A DNA stretch of 64,000 nucleotides. Source: Anaerostipes rhamnosivorans. Lineage in GTDB: Bacteria > Bacillota > Clostridia > Lachnospirales > Lachnospiraceae. Below are positions 41,471-50,282 of this stretch, piece after piece (position 1 is the stretch's first letter; each line of letters opens with the position of its first letter). The position numbers and the translations under genes were made by a program. The notes below the pieces were generated by a model, which was not told the origin of the DNA, searched no databases, and saw only the letters and a list, made by a program, of their open reading frames with translations. Location: NCBI RefSeq assembly GCF_005280655.1, contig NZ_CP040058.1, positions 2,270,001 to 2,334,000 on the forward strand. The letters are read 5' to 3'.

Positions 41471-44386
41471 TTAATCAGATACGGAACCTGCCGCAGAAAT
41501 TACCTTCTTGTCCTTCTTTAATTTCGCCTTCTCTTTATCATTTGCAAAATAATACTTATAGACATCCTTTGCCGCAGCAGCCGCATTGGATGAGGTATAT
41601 CCATAAGGGATGACAGCAGTGACCGTGATCTCAGGATCTTCATACGGTCCAAACGATATAAACAACGCATGGTTCGGCCTCTTCTTATCTTCCTGGGCCG
41701 TTCCAGTCTTCCCTGCCACTTTTACATTCAGTCCTTTGAATATACTGGTCACAGCACCCTTCTTTCCGGATACGACCCGCCGCATTCCAGACCATACTGC
41801 ATCCCAGTAAGAATCGTCATTCAAGGTGAGCTTACTCTTTTTCTTCACCCCATATTTTTTGACTGTTTTTCCTCCGGATGTTGTGACTTTATCTAAGATG
41901 CTCAGATCATATACCGTTCCCTTGTTGGAAAGGGTTGTCACATAATTGGATATCTGACTTGGTGTAAAACTGTTTGTTCCCTGTCCGATCGCAGAACGGA
42001 CGGATGTCTCATCCGAAATATGCGGAGCCATTTCACTGAGCTCGATACCTGACTTTTTATTCAGGCCGATCTTTGTGGCGTATTTTTTCAGCGCCTCCAG
42101 ACCCTTTTTGCTGCTGTAAGATCCGCCGGTCATTCCTAAATCATATCCTACCTCATAAAAGAAGCAATTACAAGAGACTTCTAATGCTCCCGCTACATTA
42201 TTGTAGCCGTGCTTTCCGTTAGGATAAATCCAGCAGTGTGCTTCGGGGCTGATCTTATCAAACACACCGGTACACTGGATCTGGCTTCCCGTTGTAATCG
42301 TACTTTCATTGAGCGCCGTGATGGCGGATAAAGGCTTAAACGTGGATCCTGGTGCCGTTCTATGATTCAGCACCTGATTGTACAGCGGGGTTGCTGTGGA
42401 GTTTGCCAGCTGTCGGTAGTAATCACTGTCGATTCCATTGGACAGTTTGTTGCTATCGTATCCCGGATAGCTGACCATAGCCTTTACCTTTCCCGTGTCA
42501 GGGTCGGTGATCACGATGGAACCAGAGCAGGGATCCAGCCCAAGCTGCGCCGGTGTGATCTCCCGGGCAGAAAGCTTTTGGCGGATAAAAGAGTACGCAT
42601 CCAGTGAACCGTTTTTTAAACTCTGGTAGGTGGATGCATCTTTTTTCTTGCTCAGCCCTCCCTGCTCGTAGAGCAGAAGGCATACATCTTTTCCACTGAG
42701 CTCACCGGTACCAATCTTTTGCTCACACACGGTCAGATCAAATTCATCGTCCTTTTCAAGCTGATCTCCTATATAAGATACCAGTGCCTCAAAAATCTTA
42801 TCTGTATCTGTATACTTGGAGGAAATGTCCAGCATAGAGATATCAATCCATTCTTTGTTGATGGCATATCTTAAAAATTCTCCCAGCCCAATCTTTTCAT
42901 CTTTCCATTTCAGGTAGGTTTTGTCCTTCGTGTCAATGGAGCCGGTCAAAAGAACTTTTTTCTTGGAAAGCATCTTATATACATAAGTTGCATAATTTTG
43001 CTTTTCTTCACTCTCATCCTTATATGCTTTTTTGCTGTCTGTGAGATTATTCTCAATGGTCTTTATACTGTCTTTTTTTAGTCTCTGTATCTTTTTGTAC
43101 ATACTCTTTTCATAGGAAGTGGCATGTTCACCGTTTAAATCCGTGATGTCCACGATACTGTTACCGATCAGAGAATAATATACGTCCTTGATCGGGATCC
43201 TGATATCACTCCGGTCCCCTTTGGAATCGGACGTAGTAAGCTTGGAGAGCACAATACCGGTGATCCTTCTCTCCAGCAGATTATAGGCATATTCTTGCAA
43301 ATCACTGTCTATGGATAAGACAACATTATTTCCTGTTCCGGCTTTCTCCGTCTTGGTTGTCTTTACGATCTTTCCTATATTGTTGACGATCATAGTCTGG
43401 CTTCCACTGCTGCCGTGCAGATAGGATTCCAACTCCTTTTCTATGCCAGATTTTCCTACAGCATCGTCCATAGCATAATAGTCTTTGTCGCTCTCCTTTT
43501 TCCCTTTGTTGTAATCCTCCAGCTCCTCCGTGTTAATCGTGCCGGTGTAGCCGATCACATGAGACATTGCCTCGCTTTTCTTATAGACACGGATGGATTT
43601 GGTGCTCACATCGATGCCGGTCAGTTCATTGGAGCGCTCCTCGATCTCAGCAATGCTCTTGCTGCTGACTTCCGTCGCAAAGGTCACCTTCATATACTGG
43701 GAATAACGGCTTAAGTACGCACTGTAACGCACCGACATGATCTTTAAGGCATCCTTGTCCGAATACTTCTCATCAATGTCAAACATTTTTCCGACACCGG
43801 GACTACCCATAGTTCCGTTCCTCAGATATTCAAAAACCTCCTCTGCGCTGGCATCCAGCTGCTGCTGGCGGAGCTTCAAACGTTCCTTGGAAAGCCCCTT
43901 TGTATCTGTCCCGATCCCAAAGGCTTCCCTCTTGAAGCGCTCCAGCTTAGAACCCTTCTCCGTAAAACGGAAGGTTCCGTTACCGGTGATCTCTATAGGA
44001 ATATCGCTCTTAAAAGAGTCCTTGTTCTTTTCCAGGATCTTGATCACTTCGTAGATGACTTTATTCTTCTCATAGCTCTCTGAAGTATTATTTTTCTGGG
44101 CCAGGGTTTTGAACTTGCTGTCATTCTGGAAATTGACAGTATAGACCATCTTATTGTAGGCCAGGAGCTTTCCGTTGCAGTCATAGATATTGCCCCTGGT
44201 CCCGGAAGTCTTGACCGTTTTTTCCACCTTGTAAGTGAAATCTTCCTTATGTGACTGCCCCTGCACGATCTGAATGACAAACAGACGGTAGACCAACACA
44301 AGAAACAGCACGGCAAACAAAACCGACATAGCCAGAAGCCTGTTTGCCAATAATTTTTCTACTTGGTTTTGTATCTTTCTTAACAC
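41471..44386 (-). CDS. mrdA: Elongation-specific class B PBP (PBP2)
   Basis: 971 residues, long for PBP2. One membrane helix near residues 17-37, a PBP dimerisation domain (GTRGNIYDCNGKLLAYN), and the transpeptidase motifs APGSTFKPLSAI (active Ser near 700), EVSCNCFFYEVGYDLG and AGKTGTAQ. A lysine-rich insert of about 250 residues (roughly 370-620) between the first domain and the catalytic core explains the extra length. Partner of RodA in side-wall synthesis. It overlaps mreD by one base. Confidence 0.93.
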   Translation of the reverse strand: MLRKIQNQVEKLLANRLLAMSVLFAVLFLVLVYRLFVIQIVQGQSHKEDFTYKVEKTVKTSGTRGNIYDCNGKLLAYNKMVYTVNFQNDSKFKTLAQKNNTSESYEKNKVIYEVIKILEKNKDSFKSDIPIEITGNGTFRFTEKGSKLERFKREAFGIGTDTKGLSKERLKLRQQQLDASAEEVFEYLRNGTMGSPGVGKMFDIDEKYSDKDALKIMSVRYSAYLSRYSQYMKVTFATEVSSKSIAEIEERSNELTGIDVSTKSIRVYKKSEAMSHVIGYTGTINTEELEDYNKGKKESDKDYYAMDDAVGKSGIEKELESYLHGSSGSQTMIVNNIGKIVKTTKTEKAGTGNNVVLSIDSDLQEYAYNLLERRITGIVLSKLTTSDSKGDRSDIRIPIKDVYYSLIGNSIVDITDLNGEHATSYEKSMYKKIQRLKKDSIKTIENNLTDSKKAYKDESEEKQNYATYVYKMLSKKKVLLTGSIDTKDKTYLKWKDEKIGLGEFLRYAINKEWIDISMLDISSKYTDTDKIFEALVSYIGDQLEKDDEFDLTVCEQKIGTGELSGKDVCLLLYEQGGLSKKKDASTYQSLKNGSLDAYSFIRQKLSAREITPAQLGLDPCSGSIVITDPDTGKVKAMVSYPGYDSNKLSNGIDSDYYRQLANSTATPLYNQVLNHRTAPGSTFKPLSAITALNESTITTGSQIQCTGVFDKISPEAHCWIYPNGKHGYNNVAGALEVSCNCFFYEVGYDLGMTGGSYSSKKGLEALKKYATKIGLNKKSGIELSEMAPHISDETSVRSAIGQGTNSFTPSQISNYVTTLSNKGTVYDLSILDKVTTSGGKTVKKYGVKKKSKLTLNDDSYWDAVWSGMRRVVSGKKGAVTSIFKGLNVKVAGKTGTAQEDKKRPNHALFISFGPYEDPEITVTAVIPYGYTSSNAAAAAKDVYKYYFANDKEKAKLKKDKKVISAAGSVSD

Positions 44387-44901
44387 TAGAACATGCTCCT
44401 TTTTTCTGAATCACTGATGCGTACGTCGATGAACAGAAGGAATTTATACAGCGGCAGCGCGATGAGCCCCGTATAGACTGCTTCTGGTATCATGATATCT
44501 TTTAAGTAACTGAAAAATGCGAATCTTCCTCTCAGTGCAAAGAAAAAGAAAAAGATCACAAAGCTGTAAGCCAGGGTATTGATGACTAAAAGCCCGAATG
44601 GCAGAAGGACGTCATCCTCATAAAAGAGAGAATTAAAACATCCGTTGATATAGCCGATGAGCAGATAAAGAAGGGCATATTGCCCGAGAACGTCACCGAA
44701 AAATATGTCAATCAAAAGACCGCAGGAAAATCCAATGCCGATGCCTGCCTTTTTCCCTCTGATCAGCCCCAGGGTAACCGTGAGGATCAGGAGAATGTTC
44801 GGCATAACATCAGCCAGCTTTAAAAATTGAAATACTGACGTCTGCAGCAAAAAACAAAAGATCACAGATAGAATATAAAATATTGTTCTTTTCAGATTCA
44901 T
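44386..44901 (-). CDS. mreD: Rod shape-determining protein MreD
   Basis: 171 residues with five or six hydrophobic segments, starting MNLKRTIFYILSVIFCFLLQ. GLIRGKKAGIGIGFSCGLLIDIFFG is the typical MreD centre. It connects MreC/PBP2 to RodA in the elongasome. Confidence 0.9.
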   Translation of the reverse strand: MNLKRTIFYILSVIFCFLLQTSVFQFLKLADVMPNILLILTVTLGLIRGKKAGIGIGFSCGLLIDIFFGDVLGQYALLYLLIGYINGCFNSLFYEDDVLLPFGLLVINTLAYSFVIFFFFFALRGRFAFFSYLKDIMIPEAVYTGLIALPLYKFLLFIDVRISDSEKRSMF

Positions 44902-44913
44902 CCTTCCACCGCC

Positions 44914-45780
44914 CTATTCTTTTGTATCTTCATCCAGATTGACATTTTCTTTTAGGTCCGTGATCACCAGGACTTCTTTCAAATGCTTGAAATCCACGAT
45001 CGGCGTCACTCTCGCAGTCTTTGTAAGCTTTGTGGAATCCAGCTTGATATCGGACACTTTTCCAATGGAAAGCCCCTCCACGAATTTGGAACTTAAATAG
45101 GATGTGACAAGTTCATCGCCTTCTTTTACTTTGGCATTTTTATCGATGTAAACCACATCCAGATATCCATCGGACATGGTGCTTAAGCTTCCTTTGACAA
45201 TGCAGGAATCCTTTGTCTTCATAAACATGGCACTGACCATGCTCGTGTCGTTGATAATGGTTCGGACCTTTGCGTAATGGTCAGAGACATCGTATACAAT
45301 GCCCACCAGCCCGTTGTCAGCAATAACATTCATATTCTTTTTAATGCCGTCCTTGCTTCCTTTATCGATGGCAAAGATCTCAAACCAGTTGCCGGATCCC
45401 TTGCTGATGACCCTGGCCCCCACAGTATTGTACTTTTTATACTTTGCCTTCAGCTTCAGGAGATCCTGCAGCCGGTTTAACTCCACCTGGTCCTGGGAGA
45501 GAATCCGGTTCTGCATCTTCAATGAATCAATCTTCTCCTGAAGGACTTTATTCTCATCTTTCAGCTGTTTCTTTGTCTTTATATTTTCATTCCAGGAAAA
45601 AATGCTGTTCCCAACGGAATTAATCCCTTTCTGCATAGGACTTAAGACCCCTGTGGCCACCGCCTTGACAGGAGACAGCACACCTCCTGCAAAAACACTG
45701 ATTCCGATCAACAAAAAGCATATTCCTACAAAAATAAACAGGTAATGCCTTGAACGCATATTTTTCTTCTGAAATTTCAT
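44914..45780 (-). CDS. mreC: Rod shape-determining protein MreC
   Basis: 288 residues: a short cytoplasmic start, one membrane helix (about residues 13-33), a coiled coil (LKDENKVLQEKIDSLKMQN, residues about 74-105) and the MreC beta-domain (GARVISKGSGNWFEIFAID and SAMFMKTKDSCIVKGS). It is an extracytoplasmic scaffold that activates PBP2. Confidence 0.94.
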   Translation of the reverse strand: MKFQKKNMRSRHYLFIFVGICFLLIGISVFAGGVLSPVKAVATGVLSPMQKGINSVGNSIFSWNENIKTKKQLKDENKVLQEKIDSLKMQNRILSQDQVELNRLQDLLKLKAKYKKYNTVGARVISKGSGNWFEIFAIDKGSKDGIKKNMNVIADNGLVGIVYDVSDHYAKVRTIINDTSMVSAMFMKTKDSCIVKGSLSTMSDGYLDVVYIDKNAKVKEGDELVTSYLSSKFVEGLSIGKVSDIKLDSTKLTKTARVTPIVDFKHLKEVLVITDLKENVNLDEDTKE

Positions 45781-45793
45781 TCCACTTTCCTCA

Positions 45794-46768
45794 CTAGTAT
45801 TTGTTGTCTTTGTTCATAATCGCCTTCAAGCCTCGTATGACGCTTTCCTCCGGCTGTTCCGCAGAATGGACGCGGATCCCGATGGCTTCCTCCATCCACT
45901 CCGGTATCTTTGAAAAAGAAGAATTTCCTCCAGAGAGATAGATTCCCTCCACCATGATATCAGACGCCAGTTCCGGCGGGATCACTTCCAGCATAGCCTT
46001 GGCCTCTATAATAATATCATTGACATAGTTCCTTACCTTCTCTTGTGCTATATCCCCTGGGACCTGGATTTTTTTAGGAAGACCGCTGACCAGATCACGG
46101 CCTTTCACGTAGGCATCCTTGTCTTCCGCTTCCATTCTGGAATAAAGAAGCTTCAGACGCTCTGCGCTCTTCATACCGATCTCAATGTTGTGGTTCCTCT
46201 TTAACTTAGAGATCAACCATTGGTCAATCTGGCTGCCTCCCTGCTTGATCAGGCGGCTCCTTACGATGCCTCCAAGAGATACCACAGAGATCTCTGTAGT
46301 ATCTGCCCCCATGTTGATCACCATGTTGCCGCAGGGAGCTCCCACATCAATGCCCAGCCCCACGGCATCCGCCATAGGTTTCGGCCAGAGCTTTACTTCT
46401 CTCACCGAGCGGAAAGACTCCAGCATAAGATCATAAAATGCCCGGCGCTCCACTCCTGTGATGTCTGACGGCACCGCCATATAAAATTCATATTTTTTTA
46501 GCTTTCTCAGATAGCGTCTGAGAATCTCAGCGAGAAGCCTTCGCATATTCGTATAATCACCGATGACTCCGTGAACCATCGGTGTGATAATCTGAATCTG
46601 GTGCGGCTCTTTCTCATACATAGAAAACGCTTCGTTTCCCACTGCTGCCGTTTCCGAATCCTCGGTCAGGGCAATGACATTCTTGAGCCTTAAGATCTGG
46701 TCCTTCTCTCTCGAATAAATCCTCAGATTCTTTGAGCCAAGCTCGATTCCAATCAGTCCCTTTTTCAT
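45794..46768 (-). CDS. mreB: Divergent MreB/actin-like rod-shape protein
   Basis: 324 residues from the ATG at 46768 (GGAATGGAG five bases upstream; a GTG two codons earlier is in frame). The position before mreC and the blocks GVIGDYTNMRRLL, AVPSDITGVERRA and GIYLSGGNSSFSKIPEW identify MreB. The ATP-binding motifs differ from the canonical ones: phosphate 1 is IGIELGSKNLRI (usual DLGTANT), and phosphate 2 is INMGADTTEISVVSLGG (usual DIGGGTTE), so the acidic residue is Asn. ATP hydrolysis may be altered. Confidence 0.88.
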   Translation of the reverse strand: MKKGLIGIELGSKNLRIYSREKDQILRLKNVIALTEDSETAAVGNEAFSMYEKEPHQIQIITPMVHGVIGDYTNMRRLLAEILRRYLRKLKKYEFYMAVPSDITGVERRAFYDLMLESFRSVREVKLWPKPMADAVGLGIDVGAPCGNMVINMGADTTEISVVSLGGIVRSRLIKQGGSQIDQWLISKLKRNHNIEIGMKSAERLKLLYSRMEAEDKDAYVKGRDLVSGLPKKIQVPGDIAQEKVRNYVNDIIIEAKAMLEVIPPELASDIMVEGIYLSGGNSSFSKIPEWMEEAIGIRVHSAEQPEESVIRGLKAIMNKDNKY

Positions 46769-46797
46769 AAACACTCCATTCCATACCGCCTGTAAGG

Positions 46798-47496
46798 CTA
46801 TAGTAATTGTTCTTCTTTAAAACTTATATAAGAACGGTCTCCTATAATGATATGGTCGGACAGATAAATGCCAAGCAGTTCGCCTGCCTCCTTCATCCGT
46901 TTTGTGACAGAGACATCCTGCCTGCTGGGGGTTGGATCCCCGGAAGGGTGATTGTGCAGTAAAATCAAATATACCGCTTCATACTTCAAAGCTTCCAGAA
47001 AAACTTCCCTGGGCGACGCCACTGTCTGGTTGACCGTACCAACGGATACCTTCAGTTCTTTGATGACTTTATTCTTCCCATTAAAAAGAATTAAAATCAT
47101 TTCTTCCCTGTTCAAGTGACGCATTTTCTCCATATAATAATCCGCGATGGACTTTGGAGTATGAAAACTAATCTTCTTATGTACTTTCTGTGAGGACAGA
47201 CGCCTGGAGAGCTCTGCGATACAGAGAACCTGTATGGCTTTGACCTTTCCGATGCCTCTGATCCGCATCAGTTCGTTCATGGACACATGGCAGATGCCGA
47301 GCAGTCCTTCGTAATACGGGTGCAACTCCAAAATCTCCACTGCCAGGACTGTAGCCCGTTTGTCCTTTGCACCGCTTCTTAGGACAGCCGCTAAAAGCTC
47401 TGCATCCGTCAATGCTTCTGGTCCCAGGCGCTCACACTTTTCGTAGGGGCGTTCAGACTCAGGAAGCTCTTTTATTGTATAATGTCTCTTTTCCAT
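46798..47496 (-). CDS. radC: RadC family JAB/MPN protein
   Basis: 232 residues: an N-terminal helix-hairpin-helix region (MNELMRIRGIGKVKAIQVL) and the JAMM metal site LLHNHPSGDPTPSRQDVSVT. The name comes from a mutation once ascribed to DNA repair; the true function is unresolved. It heads the cell-shape operon in many firmicutes, as it does here (29 nt before mreB). Confidence 0.92.
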   Translation of the reverse strand: MEKRHYTIKELPESERPYEKCERLGPEALTDAELLAAVLRSGAKDKRATVLAVEILELHPYYEGLLGICHVSMNELMRIRGIGKVKAIQVLCIAELSRRLSSQKVHKKISFHTPKSIADYYMEKMRHLNREEMILILFNGKNKVIKELKVSVGTVNQTVASPREVFLEALKYEAVYLILLHNHPSGDPTPSRQDVSVTKRMKEAGELLGIYLSDHIIIGDRSYISFKEEQLL

Positions 47497-47641
47497 AGAT
47501 TCCTTTCCTCAAAGGAATACGCAAAAAAACATTTCTCATTAATAAATCTTACCATAAGATCTTTTTCTTGTATACCCAGGAACTATGACGGTTTCCTTAA
47601 GTTTTTCTTATCGCTTTGACATAAAAAACCGGCATACGACA

Positions 47642-48928
47642 TTACAGCCTGATCAATCCTTTTTCTACCATTCTCTGCAGGGACATGGTTATCCCGTATT
47701 TGGCGTGTGGATAGGTGAGACCTCCCTGAAAGTAAGCGGCATACGGCGGCTTCATAGGGCCATCGGCGCTGAGTTCAATGGAAGATCCTGACACAAACGC
47801 CCCTGCTGCCATAATGACCTGACTGTCATAGCCAGGCATGTCCCACGGCTCTGGGGTCACATAACTGTCCACCGGGGAAGCTGCCTGAATTCCCTCACAG
47901 AAAGCGATCAGCTTTTGGGGATCGTTAAATTCCACTGCCTGAATGATATCGTGGCGGCTCTCGGTCCCGTTTGGAACTACATGAAAGCCCAGGCTCTCGT
48001 ACAGGTTTGCCGCAAATACGGCTCCTTTTAACGCGCTGTTGACCACAGTCGGTGCCAGAAAAAGTCCCTGCAAAAACTGGCGGTTCACTCCGAGAGATGC
48101 CCCCACTTCCTTTCCAAGCCCCGGTGTGGTGAGCCGGTAGGCGCACTGTTCGATCAGTTCCTTTTTACCGCAGATATAACCGCCGATGGGTGCAAGCCCC
48201 CCTCCCGGGTTTTTGATCAGCGATCCCACAACTAAGTCTGCTCCTGCCTCACTCGGTTCTGTCTCTTCCACAAACTCCCCGTAGCAGTTGTCCACCATGA
48301 CAATCACAGATGGATTAATACCCTTTACATAAGATATCAGTTCCCTAATCCTCTCCACAGACAGGGTGGGACGTGTGGCATAGCCTTTGGATCTCTGGAT
48401 TGTGACCAGCTTTGTCCTGTCATTCATGGCCGCTTTGATGGCGTCATAGTCAAAGGAGCCGTCCTCCTTTAAATCTGCCTGGGCGTAGGTGATACCATAT
48501 TCAGCCAGAGACCCTTTGGACGGACGGATACCGATCACTTCCTCCAGTGTGTCGTAAGGTTTTCCTACCGGTGACATCACTTCGTCCCCGGGCCGCAGGT
48601 TGGCACTCAAAGCAAGCCCCAGAGCATGGGTACCACAGGTGATCTGCGGACGCACCAGCGCATCCTCGGTCTGGAAAATATCTGCATAGACGCCCTCGAT
48701 GGCCTCTCTCCCGATATCGTCATATCCGTAGCCCGTTGTCTCTCCCAAATGTGCTTCCGAAATACGGTTTTTCTTCATTGCCTTCAAAACTTTCAGCTGG
48801 TTAAACTCCGCAACGGCATCAAACTTGGCAAACCTTCCAGCCAACGATGCCTCAATTTTTTTTGCGTAATCGTAAACCTCTTCTGATACACCAAGCTGCC
48901 TATAATACTCTTTTAACTGCTCCATCAT
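47642..48928 (-). CDS. ynbB: YnbB-like PLP enzyme (annotated as methionine gamma-lyase/aluminium resistance family)
   Basis: 428 residues of fold type I PLP enzymes. The likely PLP lysine is in VGSLIKNPGGGLAPIGG, and VMVDNCYGEFVE holds the cofactor-pairing Asp. It resembles the firmicute YnbB/aluminium-resistance family; its real substrate is unknown, and it is not clearly a methionine gamma-lyase. It overlaps miaA by 29 nt and closes the miaB operon. It is followed by a ~145-nt gap in which I see no strong terminator. Confidence 0.88.
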   Translation of the reverse strand: MMEQLKEYYRQLGVSEEVYDYAKKIEASLAGRFAKFDAVAEFNQLKVLKAMKKNRISEAHLGETTGYGYDDIGREAIEGVYADIFQTEDALVRPQITCGTHALGLALSANLRPGDEVMSPVGKPYDTLEEVIGIRPSKGSLAEYGITYAQADLKEDGSFDYDAIKAAMNDRTKLVTIQRSKGYATRPTLSVERIRELISYVKGINPSVIVMVDNCYGEFVEETEPSEAGADLVVGSLIKNPGGGLAPIGGYICGKKELIEQCAYRLTTPGLGKEVGASLGVNRQFLQGLFLAPTVVNSALKGAVFAANLYESLGFHVVPNGTESRHDIIQAVEFNDPQKLIAFCEGIQAASPVDSYVTPEPWDMPGYDSQVIMAAGAFVSGSSIELSADGPMKPPYAAYFQGGLTYPHAKYGITMSLQRMVEKGLIRL

Positions 48929-49862
48929 AAATGCCTTTCTCTTTTATCTTTTCCAGCATAAAAGCCAGAATCTCGTCTTCTCCCCGGAAATCCTGCCGGT
49001 TGATCATCGTCACCTCTTTTTCCCGCCGAAACCACGTAAGCTGACGCTTTGCAAAATGCCTTGTATCTTTTTTTATACGCTCTGTAGTCTCTTCTAAGCT
49101 CTGCCTTCCTTCCAGATAATCAAACACTTCTTTATAACCGATCCCCTGCATGGACACCATATCTTTCGTATAGCCCTCTTTGGCCAGCCGTTCTACTTCT
49201 TTTATCAATCCTGCCTTTATCATCTTGTCCACTCTCTGATTGATTCTGTCGTATAAAACCTCTCTGTCATGGGAAAGGACAAAATAGACAAACTGATAGC
49301 AGGATTCCTTTTTTCTCTCTTCTTCATTGTGCAGAGAAATCTTGCTCCCTGTCTTTTTATAAAACTCCAGCGCCCGGATCACTCTCTTTGTATTATTTTC
49401 ATGAATTGCATACGCAGATTCCGGGTCCACTAAAGAGAGCATCTTATGCAAATAGGCATTTCCTTTTTCCTCCGCCAGCTGTCGGAGTTCTTCCCGGTAC
49501 TCTTGGTCTGAATCTTCCTTGGAGAAATCAATGTCATATAAAAGGGCCTGGATATAAAATCCGGTTCCTCCCACAACGATAGGAATCTTTCCTTTTTCAT
49601 AAATCTCTTTTAACGCCTGCTTTGCCATCTGCTGAAACCGCACCACATGAAATTCCTCCGCCGGATCCAGCTCATCCACGAGAAAATGACGGACACCTCC
49701 CATCTCCTCGGGCATGATCTTAGCAGTGCCGATGTCCATTTTTTTATAAACCTGCATGGAGTCGGCGGAGATGATCTCCCCTCCCACTTTTTTCGCAAGC
49801 TTTATAGACAGCTCTGTCTTCCCTGCTGCCGTAGGTCCTGTCAGTATGATTAACGGCTTCAT
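48900..49862 (-). CDS. miaA: tRNA dimethylallyltransferase
   Basis: 320 residues with the P-loop ILTGPTAAGKTELSIKLA, GEIISADSMQVYKKMDIGTAK and DELDPAEEFHV. It adds the dimethylallyl group to A37 of tRNAs. The product is then methylthiolated by MiaB, encoded at the start of this same operon. The cdd and miaA genes overlap by four bases. Confidence 0.96.
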   Translation of the reverse strand: MKPLIILTGPTAAGKTELSIKLAKKVGGEIISADSMQVYKKMDIGTAKIMPEEMGGVRHFLVDELDPAEEFHVVRFQQMAKQALKEIYEKGKIPIVVGGTGFYIQALLYDIDFSKEDSDQEYREELRQLAEEKGNAYLHKMLSLVDPESAYAIHENNTKRVIRALEFYKKTGSKISLHNEEERKKESCYQFVYFVLSHDREVLYDRINQRVDKMIKAGLIKEVERLAKEGYTKDMVSMQGIGYKEVFDYLEGRQSLEETTERIKKDTRHFAKRQLTWFRREKEVTMINRQDFRGEDEILAFMLEKIKEKGIYDGAVKRVL

Positions 49863-50251
49863 AACTCATCAAATCCTTTCGGCAGCAGTTCTCCCAGTGA
49901 AAAACTCTGAAAGCGCTCCTGATCCTGACAGATCACCCGCATCTCTTTGGAAAATTCGTTCATCACCTGCAGGCAGATCCCGCAGGGATAGACACAGCCC
50001 TTTCCCTCTGCCGCAATGGCAATGGCCTCAAACTCTCTCTTTCCATCAGCCACAGCAGTGCTGATGGCATTGCGTTCTGCACAGATGGCCGCGCCGTAAG
50101 AGGCATTCTCCACATTACAGCCGGTATAGATACTCCCGTCCGCACACAAAAGAGCCGCCCCCACAAAAAAACCCGAATACGGAGCATACGCCCGCTTCCT
50201 GGCCTCTTTCGCCAAACCCAACAATTCTCTATCGTTCATAAAACCACCCAT
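49859..50251 (-). CDS. cdd: Cytidine deaminase
   Basis: 130 residues with zinc motif CNVENASYGAAICAERNA (CxE) and PCGICLQVMNEF (PCxxC). It deaminates cytidine/deoxycytidine in pyrimidine salvage. Located between mutL and miaA, overlapping the latter. Confidence 0.93.
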   Translation of the reverse strand: MGGFMNDRELLGLAKEARKRAYAPYSGFFVGAALLCADGSIYTGCNVENASYGAAICAERNAISTAVADGKREFEAIAIAAEGKGCVYPCGICLQVMNEFSKEMRVICQDQERFQSFSLGELLPKGFDEL

Positions 50252-50282
50252 TTCCTAATCTGGCATAAATATAAATCAAATG

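Noticed and set aside
47642..48928. Methionine gamma-lyase function for the PLP enzyme
   Set aside because: It belongs to the YnbB group, which is only nominally annotated that way. No catalytic residue pattern seen here settles the substrate.
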